NCBI GenBank assembly: GCA_020632925.1
Contig: JACKER010000010.1
Span: forward strand, 299,503 to 363,502
Direction: 5' to 3'
From: Alphaproteobacteria bacterium
Lineage (GTDB): Bacteria > Myxococcota_A > UBA796 > GCA-2862545
DNA: 64,000 nt
Positions within the stretch are counted from its first letter, which is position 1. Each line of letters starts with the position of its first letter. Shown here in pieces: positions 27,507 to 37,025 of the stretch. A program made the position numbers and the translations under genes. The notes below the pieces were generated by a model. The model was not told the origin of the DNA. It searched no databases and saw nothing but the letters and a program-made list of their open reading frames with translations.

Positions 27507-28553
27507 ATGAAGCGCAACGGATCCGCTGCCGTCGTCCTCGTCCTGTCGCTCCTCGCCGCCGGCTGCAAGAGCGAGGGGAACCTGTTCGAGCAGGTCAACA
27601 CCGACTCCTTCGCCCAGGCGCCGAGCAACGAGGTCGACATCCTCTGGGTGATCGACAACTCGAACTCGATGACGGAGGAGCAGGCCACGCTCCGCGCGGG
27701 CTTCGGGCTGTTCGCCGATCAGCTCGACGAGTCGGGCACCGACTTCCACCTCGGGGTCATCAGCACCTCCTTCGACTACGACGACCCCACCCGCGGCGTG
27801 CTGGTGGGTGATCCCCCGTTCCTGACGCCCGAGGACGACTACGTCTCCGCGTTCACCCAGCGCGCGACCCTCGGGATCGACGGCTCCGACAAGGAGAAGG
27901 GGCTCGAGGCCGCGCTGTACGCGCTGCAGCCGACCATGACCTTCGAGGGAGGCCCCAACGAGGGCTTCGTCCGGCCGGACGCCCAGCTCCTCGTGGTGTT
28001 CGTGTCCGACGAGGAGGACTGCTCGGACGGCGGCGTGCTCGAGGGCCAGGGCGCGGACGCGTGCTACCGCGACGAGGAGCTCCTGCCCCCGATCTCGAAG
28101 TACGTGCAGGGCTTCGAGGCCCTCAAGAAGGACAAGAGCTTCGTGCAGATCGGCGCCATCGTCGGCACGGTGAACACGAGCTGTCAGGCCGTCCCCGGCA
28201 CGCGGTACATCAACGTCGCCGCGCTGACGGGCGGGCTCGTCGGCGACATCTGCCAGACGGATTGGGACGGTATCCTCTCGGACCTCGGCCTGAACGCGAC
28301 CGGGATGCGGAGCCAGTTCCAGCTCTCGGCCGCCGCCATCCCCGACACGATCAAGGTGTGGGTGGACGAGGAAGAGTGGACGGAAGACCCGGTGAATGGC
28401 TGGACGTACGACGAGGCCACGTGGTTCCTGTCGTTCCACGACCGCCTCCCGCCGCGCGGCTCGGTGATCAGCGTGCAGTACACCGTTCAGCCGGGCGTGT
28501 CCGAACCGCAGGTCCAACCGACCACGACGGAGTCCTCTGCCACGACTCCGTGA
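27507..28553 (+). CDS. vWA-domain lipoprotein, copy 1
   Basis: 348 residues. Signal MKRNGSAAVVLVLSLLAAGC carries a lipobox. The vWA fold is shown by VDILWVIDNSNSM (MIDAS DxSxS) followed by a Rossmann-like order and LLVVFVSDEEDCSDGG. The late region (WTYDEATWFLSFHDRLPPRGS, ISVQYTV) resembles a beta domain. Such proteins bind metals and partners at the cell surface. It is a tandem paralogue of 28649-29677. An upstream TAGGAT box at about 27478 could be its -10. Confidence 0.88.
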   Translation: MKRNGSAAVVLVLSLLAAGCKSEGNLFEQVNTDSFAQAPSNEVDILWVIDNSNSMTEEQATLRAGFGLFADQLDESGTDFHLGVISTSFDYDDPTRGVLVGDPPFLTPEDDYVSAFTQRATLGIDGSDKEKGLEAALYALQPTMTFEGGPNEGFVRPDAQLLVVFVSDEEDCSDGGVLEGQGADACYRDEELLPPISKYVQGFEALKKDKSFVQIGAIVGTVNTSCQAVPGTRYINVAALTGGLVGDICQTDWDGILSDLGLNATGMRSQFQLSAAAIPDTIKVWVDEEEWTEDPVNGWTYDEATWFLSFHDRLPPRGSVISVQYTVQPGVSEPQVQPTTTESSATTP

Positions 28554-28570
28554 GGTGACGGCGGGTTTCT

Positions 28571-28598
28571 CTGGACGGTGGGGCGCCGTCGGGTCCAG
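28571..28598. terminator. Hairpin after first vWA gene
   Basis: CTGGAC (28571-28576) pairs with GTCCAG (28593-28598), with an inner GACGG/CCGTC stem. It lies 18 bp after the stop of copy 1 and before copy 2, suiting a terminator or processing stem. No T run is present. Confidence 0.45.
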
Positions 28599-28609
28599 AA
28601 TGTCCCGAC

Positions 28610-28633
28610 GGGTGCCCACGCGGGTCGGCACCC
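28610..28633. promoter_or_regulatory. Leader hairpin before second vWA gene
   Basis: GGGTGCC (28610-28616) and GGCACCC (28627-28633) form a perfect 7-bp stem with a 10-nt loop, 15 bp before the ATG of copy 2. It could affect translation or mRNA stability. The upstream CAGAATGT block resembles TAGGATGT before copy 1. Confidence 0.35.
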
Positions 28634-28648
28634 TCGAGGAGTTGTCCC

Positions 28649-29677
28649 ATGACCTCGACGCGGAACGCCCTGATCGTCGCCCTCCTCGCGGGCTGCGCAC
28701 CCATCGACAACACGGTCGACTTCCTCGACAACATCGAGTCGTTCGCCCAGGCGCCGAACAACAAGGTCGACATCCTCTGGGTCGTCGACAACTCCAACTC
28801 CATGGAGGAGGAGCAGGCGGCCCTCGCGACCGGGTTCGTCGCGTTCGCGAGCCAGCTCGAGGCCTCGGGCACCGACTTCCAGATCGGCGTCATCACCACG
28901 AGCTTCGACTACGACGACGACACGCGCGGCCGGCTGCTCGGCGACCCGCGGTGGATCACGAACACCGACGACTACGAGGCGATGTTCGCGGACCGCGCGA
29001 CCTCTGCCGGCATCGGCGGGGCGGACAAGGAGAAGGGCCTCGAGGCCGGGCTCTACGCCCTGAGCCCTGCCGGCCTCGCTGGCCCCGGGGGATACAACGA
29101 GGGCTTCGTCCGCGCGGACGCCCAGCTGCTCGTGATCTTCGTGTCCGACGAGGACGACTGCAGCGACGGCGGCGCGCTCGAGGGCGAGGCCGCCACCGCC
29201 TGCTACACCTCGCAGGACAAGCTGACCTCGGTCACGAGCTTCGTCGAGGACTACCGATCCCTCAAGCCGAACGAGGACGACGTCTCCGCGAGCTCCATCG
29301 TGGGCACGACGAACTCGACGTGCAGCGAGGTCGTCGAGGGCACGCGGTACCTCGTGTTCACGGGGCTCATGGGCGGCCTCAACGGCGACATCTGCCAGGC
29401 GAACTGGGCCGGGATGCTGGGCGACCTCGGGCTGAACGCGACGGGCATCCGGACGCGGTTCCAGCTCGAGAAGGCCGCGCAGCCCGACACGATCGAGGTG
29501 ACCGTCGACGACGAGCCCGTGCTGCAGGGCGCCGCCGACGGCTGGACCTACGACCAGGACACCTGGTACATCGAGTTCCACGGCGCCTCGGTCCCGGAGC
29601 GTGGCGCGCAGATCACCGTGGCGTACACCATCGATCCGGGCATGTCCGCCCCCAAGACGACGGCCGCGACCGAGTAG
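28649..29677 (+). CDS. vWA-domain lipoprotein, copy 2
   Basis: 342 residues, clearly paralogous to copy 1 over the full length (shared SFAQAPxNxVDILWVxDNSNSM, TDFxxGVIxTSFDYDD, DKEKGLEAxLYAL, GLNATGxRxxFQL). Signal MTSTRNALIVALLAGC has a lipobox. MIDAS residues are intact. The pair probably arose by local duplication and then diverged to roughly half identity by eye. Surface-exposed, metal-dependent binding is the family expectation. Confidence 0.88.
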   Translation: MTSTRNALIVALLAGCAPIDNTVDFLDNIESFAQAPNNKVDILWVVDNSNSMEEEQAALATGFVAFASQLEASGTDFQIGVITTSFDYDDDTRGRLLGDPRWITNTDDYEAMFADRATSAGIGGADKEKGLEAGLYALSPAGLAGPGGYNEGFVRADAQLLVIFVSDEDDCSDGGALEGEAATACYTSQDKLTSVTSFVEDYRSLKPNEDDVSASSIVGTTNSTCSEVVEGTRYLVFTGLMGGLNGDICQANWAGMLGDLGLNATGIRTRFQLEKAAQPDTIEVTVDDEPVLQGAADGWTYDQDTWYIEFHGASVPERGAQITVAYTIDPGMSAPKTTAATE

Positions 29678-29683
29678 TCGGGC

Positions 29684-30145
29684 TCACTGCCCGACGACGA
29701 TCCAGACGTTGCCCTGGAACACGGGGCCGATCTCGAGGTGGTGCGGCCCCGGCTGCAGCTGCACCGTCCGCATCTCGGGGATGTCCTCGTCGCACTCGGG
29801 GTCGGGGACCGACGCGTCGAGCTCGATCCTGTCGTCCCCCTCCCACACCGCCGGCAGCGCGTCCGCGGCGTCGGCGAGCAGCGTCCAGGTGCCGCCGCTG
29901 GTCACGTCGAACGCCACGTAGTTCGTCTCGGCCTGCACGATGTTCACCCGGTACGGCGAGCGGCCGGGGGAGATGGACCCCGCGTCGGCGCGGGTGGTGG
30001 AGGCATCCACGATCGCACCCTCGGCCACGTGGACGCACGCCCAGGTCTCGATGGGCTCGAGGGCGGTCGTCCCTCCGTCGTCGCCCCCACCACCGCACGC
30101 GACGGCCCACCACCCGCTCACGACCAGCCACCGCCCACGTTCCAT
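29684..30145 (-). CDS. Small secreted lipoprotein, unknown
   Basis: 153 residues. Signal MERGRWLVVSGWWAVAC ends in a lipobox and is followed by a Gly/Asp spacer. The body reads as a compact beta sandwich (YRVNIVQAETNYVAFDVTSG, QLQPGPHHLEIGPVFQGNVW), similar in feel to pre-peptidase or carbohydrate-binding beta domains, but no family is assigned. ATG 30145 has GGAGGG upstream. Divergent, 51 bp from the response regulator gene at 30197. Confidence 0.72.
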   Translation of the reverse strand: MERGRWLVVSGWWAVACGGGGDDGGTTALEPIETWACVHVAEGAIVDASTTRADAGSISPGRSPYRVNIVQAETNYVAFDVTSGGTWTLLADAADALPAVWEGDDRIELDASVPDPECDEDIPEMRTVQLQPGPHHLEIGPVFQGNVWIVVGQ

Positions 30146-30196
30146 TGGACCCTCCGCGCTCGAGGATGATAGTTGTTCGGGTTCCGGGGGGTGCGA

Positions 30197-31576
<1,380 letters not shown>

Positions 31577-31591
31577 CCGCACGCGGCCCGC

Positions 31592-32290
31592 TCACGCCCA
31601 GCGCTGCTCGAAGCGCGCGGCCAGCACGGCCGGACGGGGGCTGGGCGAGAACACCAGGTCGACGAACTCGATGCCTGCAGCGGCGAGGCGCTTCTCGAGC
31701 GCGTCCTCCCACCACTGCTCGTCCTCTCCGGTCGGGAGCCCGACGCGCAACGCCGTCAGGAAGGCGCCGCGCTGGGCGTCCACCCGAGCGCAGATCTCGG
31801 TCCCGAGCTCGTCCACCAGCTCGTCGCGCGTGCGGCCCGTGGGGCGTGCCCGACGCTCCTTGGACTGCAGGACCGCGGTCGGCAGCACGACCACGGGACA
31901 GGGCGCGAAGCGAGCGACGTGCTCTGCGACCGAACCGAGCATCAGGCGCTCCAGCCCCTGACGCCCGTGGGACGGCAGGATGATCGAGGTGGCGCCGATC
32001 TCCTTCGCGAGCTCCACGATGCGCGTCCCGGGATCACCGATCACCACGTGCAGCACGGGGTCCTCGACGCGCCCCTCGAGGCGCTCGGCCAGCGCCGTGA
32101 GCGCGTGCTGCCTGCGGGGCTCGTCGTCCTGCTGGCTGTAGACCACACCCGGGTATCCCAGGTCGAACCGTGGCAACACGTGCACCACGTGGACCTGTGA
32201 GCCGGCCCAGGGAGCCTGCAGCACCGCCTGGATCGCCGGATCCGAGAAGTCGGTGAGGTCGTGGGGGACCAGCACGATGGGCCGGGTCAT
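31592..32290 (-). CDS. Universal stress protein with C-terminal extension
   Basis: 232 residues. Residues ~1-145 are a UspA domain with VLVPHDLTDFSDPAI and the nucleotide motif PSHGRQGLERLMLGSVAEHV. About 85 extra residues follow (QSKERRARPTGRTRDELVDEL to the end), predicted mixed helix/strand and not a second Usp domain. Usp proteins respond to starvation or redox stress. The ATG overlaps the stop of the upstream cytochrome gene, so the two are coupled. Confidence 0.9.
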   Translation of the reverse strand: MTRPIVLVPHDLTDFSDPAIQAVLQAPWAGSQVHVVHVLPRFDLGYPGVVYSQQDDEPRRQHALTALAERLEGRVEDPVLHVVIGDPGTRIVELAKEIGATSIILPSHGRQGLERLMLGSVAEHVARFAPCPVVVLPTAVLQSKERRARPTGRTRDELVDELGTEICARVDAQRGAFLTALRVGLPTGEDEQWWEDALEKRLAAAGIEFVDLVFSPSPRPAVLAARFEQRWA

Positions 32291-32988
32291 TCCTTCTTCT
32301 CCTGGGCGGGGGCCGGAGCGGCTGCTGGGGCCGGGGCCGCGTTGCGGTGCTGGGTGTGGCACTGGGAGCAGGTCGCGAGGAGCTGGCCGTACAGCTCCGT
32401 CCGCTCGGCGGGGTCGTCGACGGTGCGGGCGCGACCCGCGATGACGTAGACCCCCTGCTCGAGCTCGCGCATGCCGTTGGGAGGAGCGCCCTCGAACCTG
32501 GGTACGAGGGGCATCTTGTCGAGCTCCGCGGCACCTCGGTTCCAGGACGCGTCGTCGTTCGCGAGCAGCCCGAGCCAGAGCCAGTCCGCCGACCACTTGT
32601 GCAGCGGCATGTTCTGGCCCTCGCTCCACTTCTGGGGCGGCACCGCGTCCCGGTGGTCGAGCTTGGGGCCGCCGTTCAGCGCGTCGTGGCATTCCGCACA
32701 CGCCGCTGCGACATTCGCCACAGCGAGCGCTGCGCCGACCAGATCGGGAGCGTCGTTCAGCTTCTGGGCCGCCGTGTTGACCCGCGCGACGTAGGGGCGC
32801 CAGTCGTTCGGGAGCGCGGTGTCCGAACCCAGATCCAGCAGCGTCGCGGCGTACGTCTTCGCCTTCGCCAGATCACCGTCGATCACCGCGTCACGCGACG
32901 AGGTCAGCGCCCCGTAGCGCTGGTGCATCTCGTCGACGACCGGCGGCGCCGTCGGCTCCGCCCGAGCCGCCAGGATCCACAACCACAT
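32287..32988 (-). CDS. Secreted dihaem cytochrome c
   Basis: 233 residues. Short signal MWLWILAARA is followed by a helical protein with two haem c motifs, CAECH near residue 97 and CSQCH near 210, each in a helical half as in four-helix c-prime-like or dihaem cytochromes. The C terminus is an Ala-Pro-rich tail ending QEKKE. GGGAGGG precedes the ATG. It is coupled to the Usp gene and just downstream of the globin-coupled kinase gene, suggesting control by a haem-based sensor. Confidence 0.87.
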   Translation of the reverse strand: MWLWILAARAEPTAPPVVDEMHQRYGALTSSRDAVIDGDLAKAKTYAATLLDLGSDTALPNDWRPYVARVNTAAQKLNDAPDLVGAALAVANVAAACAECHDALNGGPKLDHRDAVPPQKWSEGQNMPLHKWSADWLWLGLLANDDASWNRGAAELDKMPLVPRFEGAPPNGMRELEQGVYVIAGRARTVDDPAERTELYGQLLATCSQCHTQHRNAAPAPAAAPAPAQEKKE

Positions 32989-33030
32989 GCTCCCTCCCGA
33001 ACGCCTGGGGCCAGTGCAAGCCGCGGGCCA

Positions 33031-34515
33031 TCATCCATGGACTGGGGGACGTAGCTCCAGCACGAAGCAGGCGCCCGGCAACGGGCCCCTGCCCAGCGAC
33101 AACGACCCGCCCATCGCGTGCGCCGATCGCGTACAGATGGCCAACCCGAGTCCGGTGCCACGCACCTTCGTCGTCGTGAACGGCTCGAACACCCGCTCGC
33201 CGAGCTCCGTCGGGATTCCGGGCCCGTCGTCGCAGACCGACACCCGGGACCCCTCGATCACCACCGCGATCCGCCCGCGCCCGTCCATGGCCTGCGCTGC
33301 GTTCTGCAGCAGGTTCAGCAGGATCTGCTGGACGAGGTTGGCGTCCGCCTGCACCTCGCCCGAGCCCTCGACCGTCACCACCACGTCGGGGTGGTCCTCG
33401 CGAACCCACTCGACGGCGGCGGAGACGGGGTCGGCCAGATCCACGGGCTGCAGCCGCACGGCGCCGGGGCGCGCGAACGCGAGCAGGTCGGTCACCAGCT
33501 CGTCCAGGCGCTTGATCTCGCGCTCGACGCGCAGCATGACCGGCGCGTAGGGGGCATCCTTGGGCACGCTGCGCGAGATCACCTGGATGGCGCCGCTGAT
33601 CCCCGCCAGCGGGTTCCGCAGCTCGTGCGCCACCGCGGCCGACAGCGACCCGAGCTGCGCGAGCGCCTCCGAGCGGCGCAGCCGTCCCTCGAGCTCGACG
33701 GTCTCCGTCAGCTCCTCGATCTCGACCACCGCGGCGGCCAGCGGGTGGTGCGTGGGCACCACGTCGACACGATAGCTGCGCGTCGCCCCCCCCTCGGACC
33801 GGATGTCGACCCGGGGGAGCGACCGCGCCTTCCCCTCCTCCATCGCCGCCCGCACGACCTGCTCGAGGCTGGCGGCGGCCACGAGGTCGGCGGGGAGCAC
33901 CTCCTCCCAGCGCAGCCCGAGGATGGACACGCCGCCGAGCCACCGGCTGGTGGAGCGCGTCGCCATGACCACGTGATCCTCGCGGTCGATGAGCACCACC
34001 ATCGTGCGCAGGTGGGAGACGAGCAGCTGCTGGAGGCTCTCGAAGCTCGCGCGCTCGCGGGTCGTGACGTACCCACCCGTCATGATCGCGAGGTCCAGGC
34101 TCATCACCCGGTGCAGCGAGGCGCACACCTGCTGGTGGTGGTCCACGGGGAGCGTGCGGTACGCGATCTGCTGGAGATCGTCGGCCATCACCTGCATGGC
34201 GGCGTGCATGTACCGGGCCTCGAGCCCCACCTGGACGTGGCGCCAGCCGATCCGGCGCCGACGCTCGACGTAGGCCGCGTCGTGGGGACCCACGAGGAGC
34301 TCGCGGAGCCACACCTTCATCGTTCGCTCGAGGCGCTGGATCTGCTGCTCGTCCTCGAGCACACCGCGCGCGCCGGGGCTCTGCCAGACCCGCTCGTAGA
34401 AGTGGGCCACGACCCGATCCACCTCCGGCTCGACCGATGGCCAGAAGTCGAGGAGAAACGAGAGATCCTCGTCTGTCACCCCGACATAGGTCCGCAGCTC
34501 CTCCCACTCCGTCAT
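33031..34515 (-). CDS. Globin-coupled sensor histidine kinase
   Basis: 494 residues. Residues ~1-155 form a protoglobin/globin-coupled-sensor domain; the proximal haem His is His93 in IGWRHVQVGLEARYM, the family signature. Residues ~165-275 form a PAS-like domain, then HisKA with His297 (AVAHELRNPLAGI) and HATPase (NAAQAMDGRG, DDGPGIP, GTGLGLAIC). No transmembrane segments, so it senses O2, NO or redox inside the cell. NtrB-like kinase core fits the sigma-54 regulator at 30197. The minus-strand order kinase, cytochrome, Usp suggests one transcription unit. Confidence 0.9.
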   Translation of the reverse strand: MTEWEELRTYVGVTDEDLSFLLDFWPSVEPEVDRVVAHFYERVWQSPGARGVLEDEQQIQRLERTMKVWLRELLVGPHDAAYVERRRRIGWRHVQVGLEARYMHAAMQVMADDLQQIAYRTLPVDHHQQVCASLHRVMSLDLAIMTGGYVTTRERASFESLQQLLVSHLRTMVVLIDREDHVVMATRSTSRWLGGVSILGLRWEEVLPADLVAAASLEQVVRAAMEEGKARSLPRVDIRSEGGATRSYRVDVVPTHHPLAAAVVEIEELTETVELEGRLRRSEALAQLGSLSAAVAHELRNPLAGISGAIQVISRSVPKDAPYAPVMLRVEREIKRLDELVTDLLAFARPGAVRLQPVDLADPVSAAVEWVREDHPDVVVTVEGSGEVQADANLVQQILLNLLQNAAQAMDGRGRIAVVIEGSRVSVCDDGPGIPTELGERVFEPFTTTKVRGTGLGLAICTRSAHAMGGSLSLGRGPLPGACFVLELRPPVHG

Positions 34516-34611
34516 GCCATCCCCGTCGGGCCATTATGGACCGGGACGGCGCGCGTGCCGGACACTCGCGGACGCACGCATGCTGATAGAGTCCGCGCGT
34601 AGGAGTCCTCG

Positions 34612-35046
34612 ATGAAGTGGAACGCCGTCCGCCACGTGTTGGCGCCCATCGACCTGGCGGAGCCGGACGACAGCGGGGTGCGTCTGGCCCTCGAGGCCTC
34701 GGGGCATCCCGACAACGTGCACGTGATGTACGTCCTCCCCCCGGTCGAGGTCTCTCCGATGCTCCCGGACCCGGCCACGAAGATCGCCGAGGTCAGGGCG
34801 GAGCTGCGGACCTGGCTCGAGCAGCGTGGCCTGCCGGCGGGCATCCGGACCCACGTCTCGGTGTCGACGGCGCCCGAGAAGGCGATCTCGGAGCTGGCGG
34901 GCGCGCTGAAGGTGGACCTGGTCGTCCTCCCTTCCCACGGCCGCAGCGGGCTCAGCCGCCTGCTGCTCGGGTCCGTGGCCGAGCAGATCATCCGACACTC
35001 GCCGTGCCCGGTGCTGGTGCTCAAGCCGGGGCGCGCCGAGACTTGA
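34612..35046 (+). CDS. Universal stress protein (UspA family)
   Basis: 144 residues, single-domain length. Opening HVLAPIDLAEPDDSGVRLAL and the ATP motif LPSHGRSGLSRLLLGSVAEQI are canonical. It is paralogous to the Usp domain at 31592-32290 and divergent from the globin-coupled kinase. Its stop overlaps the TTG start of the MYXO-CTERM protein. The TAGAGT box at about 34581 and AGGAG before the ATG suit a short-leader promoter. Confidence 0.93.
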   Translation: MKWNAVRHVLAPIDLAEPDDSGVRLALEASGHPDNVHVMYVLPPVEVSPMLPDPATKIAEVRAELRTWLEQRGLPAGIRTHVSVSTAPEKAISELAGALKVDLVVLPSHGRSGLSRLLLGSVAEQIIRHSPCPVLVLKPGRAET

Positions 35047-36704
35047 TCGCCACCGCCTGGGGCGTGGGGTTCGCGGCGGCGGCCGTGCTCGAGGTCCCCG
35101 GAGATCACGCGACCGTCGTGGACGCGGTGGCGGCCGCGCGCTCCGGAGACACCATCTCGATCGCGGCGGGCACCTGGTCGGGCGCGTTGTCGATCGATCG
35201 GACGCTGACCCTGGTGGCGGCGGAGGGGCCAGGCACGGTGACGCTCCGCGGACCCGACGCCGCGGACGGAGCGGCCGTGATCCGGGTGCGGATGGGCGCC
35301 GACCTCACGATGGACGGCATCACCGTCGACGGCGGCGGCCGGCACCGGGTCCTGTGGCTCGAAGACGACACGACGGCGACGGTCCGGAAGCTCGCGCTGC
35401 GAGGCCCCGCGAACGGAGACTACGGCGATGGCGGTGCCATCCTCGTGCGACCGGGTGCCTCGCTCGTGCTGGAGGAGCCCGCGCTCGATCAGCCTCCCCG
35501 GGGATTCCGCCGTGGCGGCTACATCGCGCTGGCGGGCGCGAGCCTGGTGGTGCGCGGCGGCGAGCTGCGCGGTGGACGGGCCGATCTGGGTGACGGCGGC
35601 GCGATCTTCGCGTTCGAGAGCAGCGTCGACATCGAGGGGGTGTCCTTCGTCGACGACGTGGCCTTCGAAGCGGGCGGGGCGATCAGCGTCGTCGACGGAG
35701 CGCTCACCGTCACCGACGCGACCTTCGCGGAGGGTCGCGCGGGCCTGGTGGGTTCGGCCAACGGGGTGGGCGGCGCCATCTTCGCGTGGGGCTCGCCGGT
35801 CGAGGTCCGAGGCACGGTGTTCCGGGACAACGCCGCCGTGCGGGGTGGGGCGATCGAACTGGTCGACTCGCCGAGCGCGTCGGTCGTCGGGAGCAGCTTC
35901 GAGCGGAACGTCGCGGAGCAGGGGGGCGGTACGATCGATCTGGCGTCGGGGGCCGCCGAGATCCGGGGCGCGGTGATCTGCGAGAGCTCGGCGCCGACCG
36001 GAGGCGTGGTGGCGACCGGTGGCGAGCTGCTGCTCGATCACACCGTGATCTCGCGCTCCACGGGCGCATCGGGCGCGGTGGGCACGGTCCAGGCGCCCGG
36101 CTCGCTGCGCGTGGTCCACGCCGACGTCCTCGAGACCACGGGCACCACCGTGTTCACGGGCGCGACGCTCACGAACACCGTGGTCGCCTGGGCGGACGGC
36201 GAGCTGGGCGACGTGACGGCCGACCACGCGGTGTTCTTCGAGGTCGACGGAGTCCCCGCCGGGCAGGTGGTCGGCGACCCGTCGTTCGTCGATCGGGCGC
36301 CCGGGGACTGCGTGGGCGACCTGCGACCGAGCTTGGGTAGCCCGCTGATCGACGCCGCGACCGGGCTCGACCCCGACGGTTCGCCCGCGGACGTGGGGGT
36401 GTACGGCGGCGCGTCCGACGAGCTGCTGGATGCCGACCGGGACGGGATCACAGGGCCCACGGACTGCGACGACGACGATCCCGCCGTCGGCGCCTGCCCC
36501 GAGGACACCGGGCAGCCTCAGGAGACCGGGACGCCCACCACCGATCCGAGCCCCGCACCCGAACCGGAGGACCCGCGCTGCGGGTGCGCGTCGTCGGGCG
36601 CGGCCGGGGCGGCCTCACTGCTGCCGGCCCTGCTCGTCGGCCTCCGACGCCGGCGCCGCGCTCAGTCGTGCTCCTTGGTCCCCTTCCGCCCCGACCCGTC
36701 GTAG
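35043..36704 (+). CDS. Right-handed beta-helix surface protein with MYXO-CTERM tail
   Basis: About 553 residues. TTG 35043 overlaps the Usp stop and gives the signal IATAWGVGFAAAAVLEVP; GTG 35064 is an alternative. Parallel beta-helix (pectin-lyase-like) repeats run from ~30 to 420 (GDTISIAAGTWSGAL, DGGAIFAFESSVDIEGVSFV). An acidic Asp repeat (DADRDGITGPTDCDDDDP) precedes a Thr-Pro spacer. The tail (CGCASSGAAGAASLLPALLV then five Arg) is the MYXO-CTERM sorting signal of myxobacteria. Unusually, about 15 residues (from AQSC) follow the Arg cluster. The 3' end overlaps the convergent DUF6370-like gene by 43 bp. Confidence 0.85.
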   Translation: MIATAWGVGFAAAAVLEVPGDHATVVDAVAAARSGDTISIAAGTWSGALSIDRTLTLVAAEGPGTVTLRGPDAADGAAVIRVRMGADLTMDGITVDGGGRHRVLWLEDDTTATVRKLALRGPANGDYGDGGAILVRPGASLVLEEPALDQPPRGFRRGGYIALAGASLVVRGGELRGGRADLGDGGAIFAFESSVDIEGVSFVDDVAFEAGGAISVVDGALTVTDATFAEGRAGLVGSANGVGGAIFAWGSPVEVRGTVFRDNAAVRGGAIELVDSPSASVVGSSFERNVAEQGGGTIDLASGAAEIRGAVICESSAPTGGVVATGGELLLDHTVISRSTGASGAVGTVQAPGSLRVVHADVLETTGTTVFTGATLTNTVVAWADGELGDVTADHAVFFEVDGVPAGQVVGDPSFVDRAPGDCVGDLRPSLGSPLIDAATGLDPDGSPADVGVYGGASDELLDADRDGITGPTDCDDDDPAVGACPEDTGQPQETGTPTTDPSPAPEPEDPRCGCASSGAAGAASLLPALLVGLRRRRRAQSCSLVPFRPDPS

Positions 36705-36991
36705 GGCAGCAGCTCGAAGCGGGTGGCGACGAAGCGGTGGTCGGCGGTCAGCGTCCCCTCCACGCGGGCGCTGCGCTCCACCTTGCACTGGCCGTCGTCC
36801 TCGTGGGCCTCGGCCATGTCGAAGGGCGGCGCGACCCCGCTCACCGCGTAGTGCTCACCGTCGATCTCGACGGCCCAGAAGCAGCTCTTCGCGCCCTCCA
36901 TGTGGAAGACGCACAGACCGCAGGCGGCGGGGACCACCCGCTCGGAGACCGCGACGCCGGAGGATCCGCAGGCCCACAGCCACAGCGCCAT
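36662..36991 (-). CDS. DUF6370-like small Cys lipoprotein
   Basis: 109 residues. Very short lipoprotein signal MALWLWACGSSG; two GTG codons (36994, 36997) just upstream are alternative starts and GAGGTG supports this region. The core VPAACGLCVFHMEGAKSCFW, then YAVSG...DMAEAHEDDGQCK and FVATRFELLPYD, matches what I recall of the DUF6370 pattern (CGxCxF, HxDDGxC, FxATxFELLP). Conserved Cys and His suggest a metal or redox site. It is 34 bp downstream of the DUF6029-like barrel gene. Confidence 0.7.
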   Translation of the reverse strand: MALWLWACGSSGVAVSERVVPAACGLCVFHMEGAKSCFWAVEIDGEHYAVSGVAPPFDMAEAHEDDGQCKVERSARVEGTLTADHRFVATRFELLPYDGSGRKGTKEHD

Positions 36992-37025
36992 CACCACGTT
37001 CACCTCACCCGCGCCCTGTATCCGG

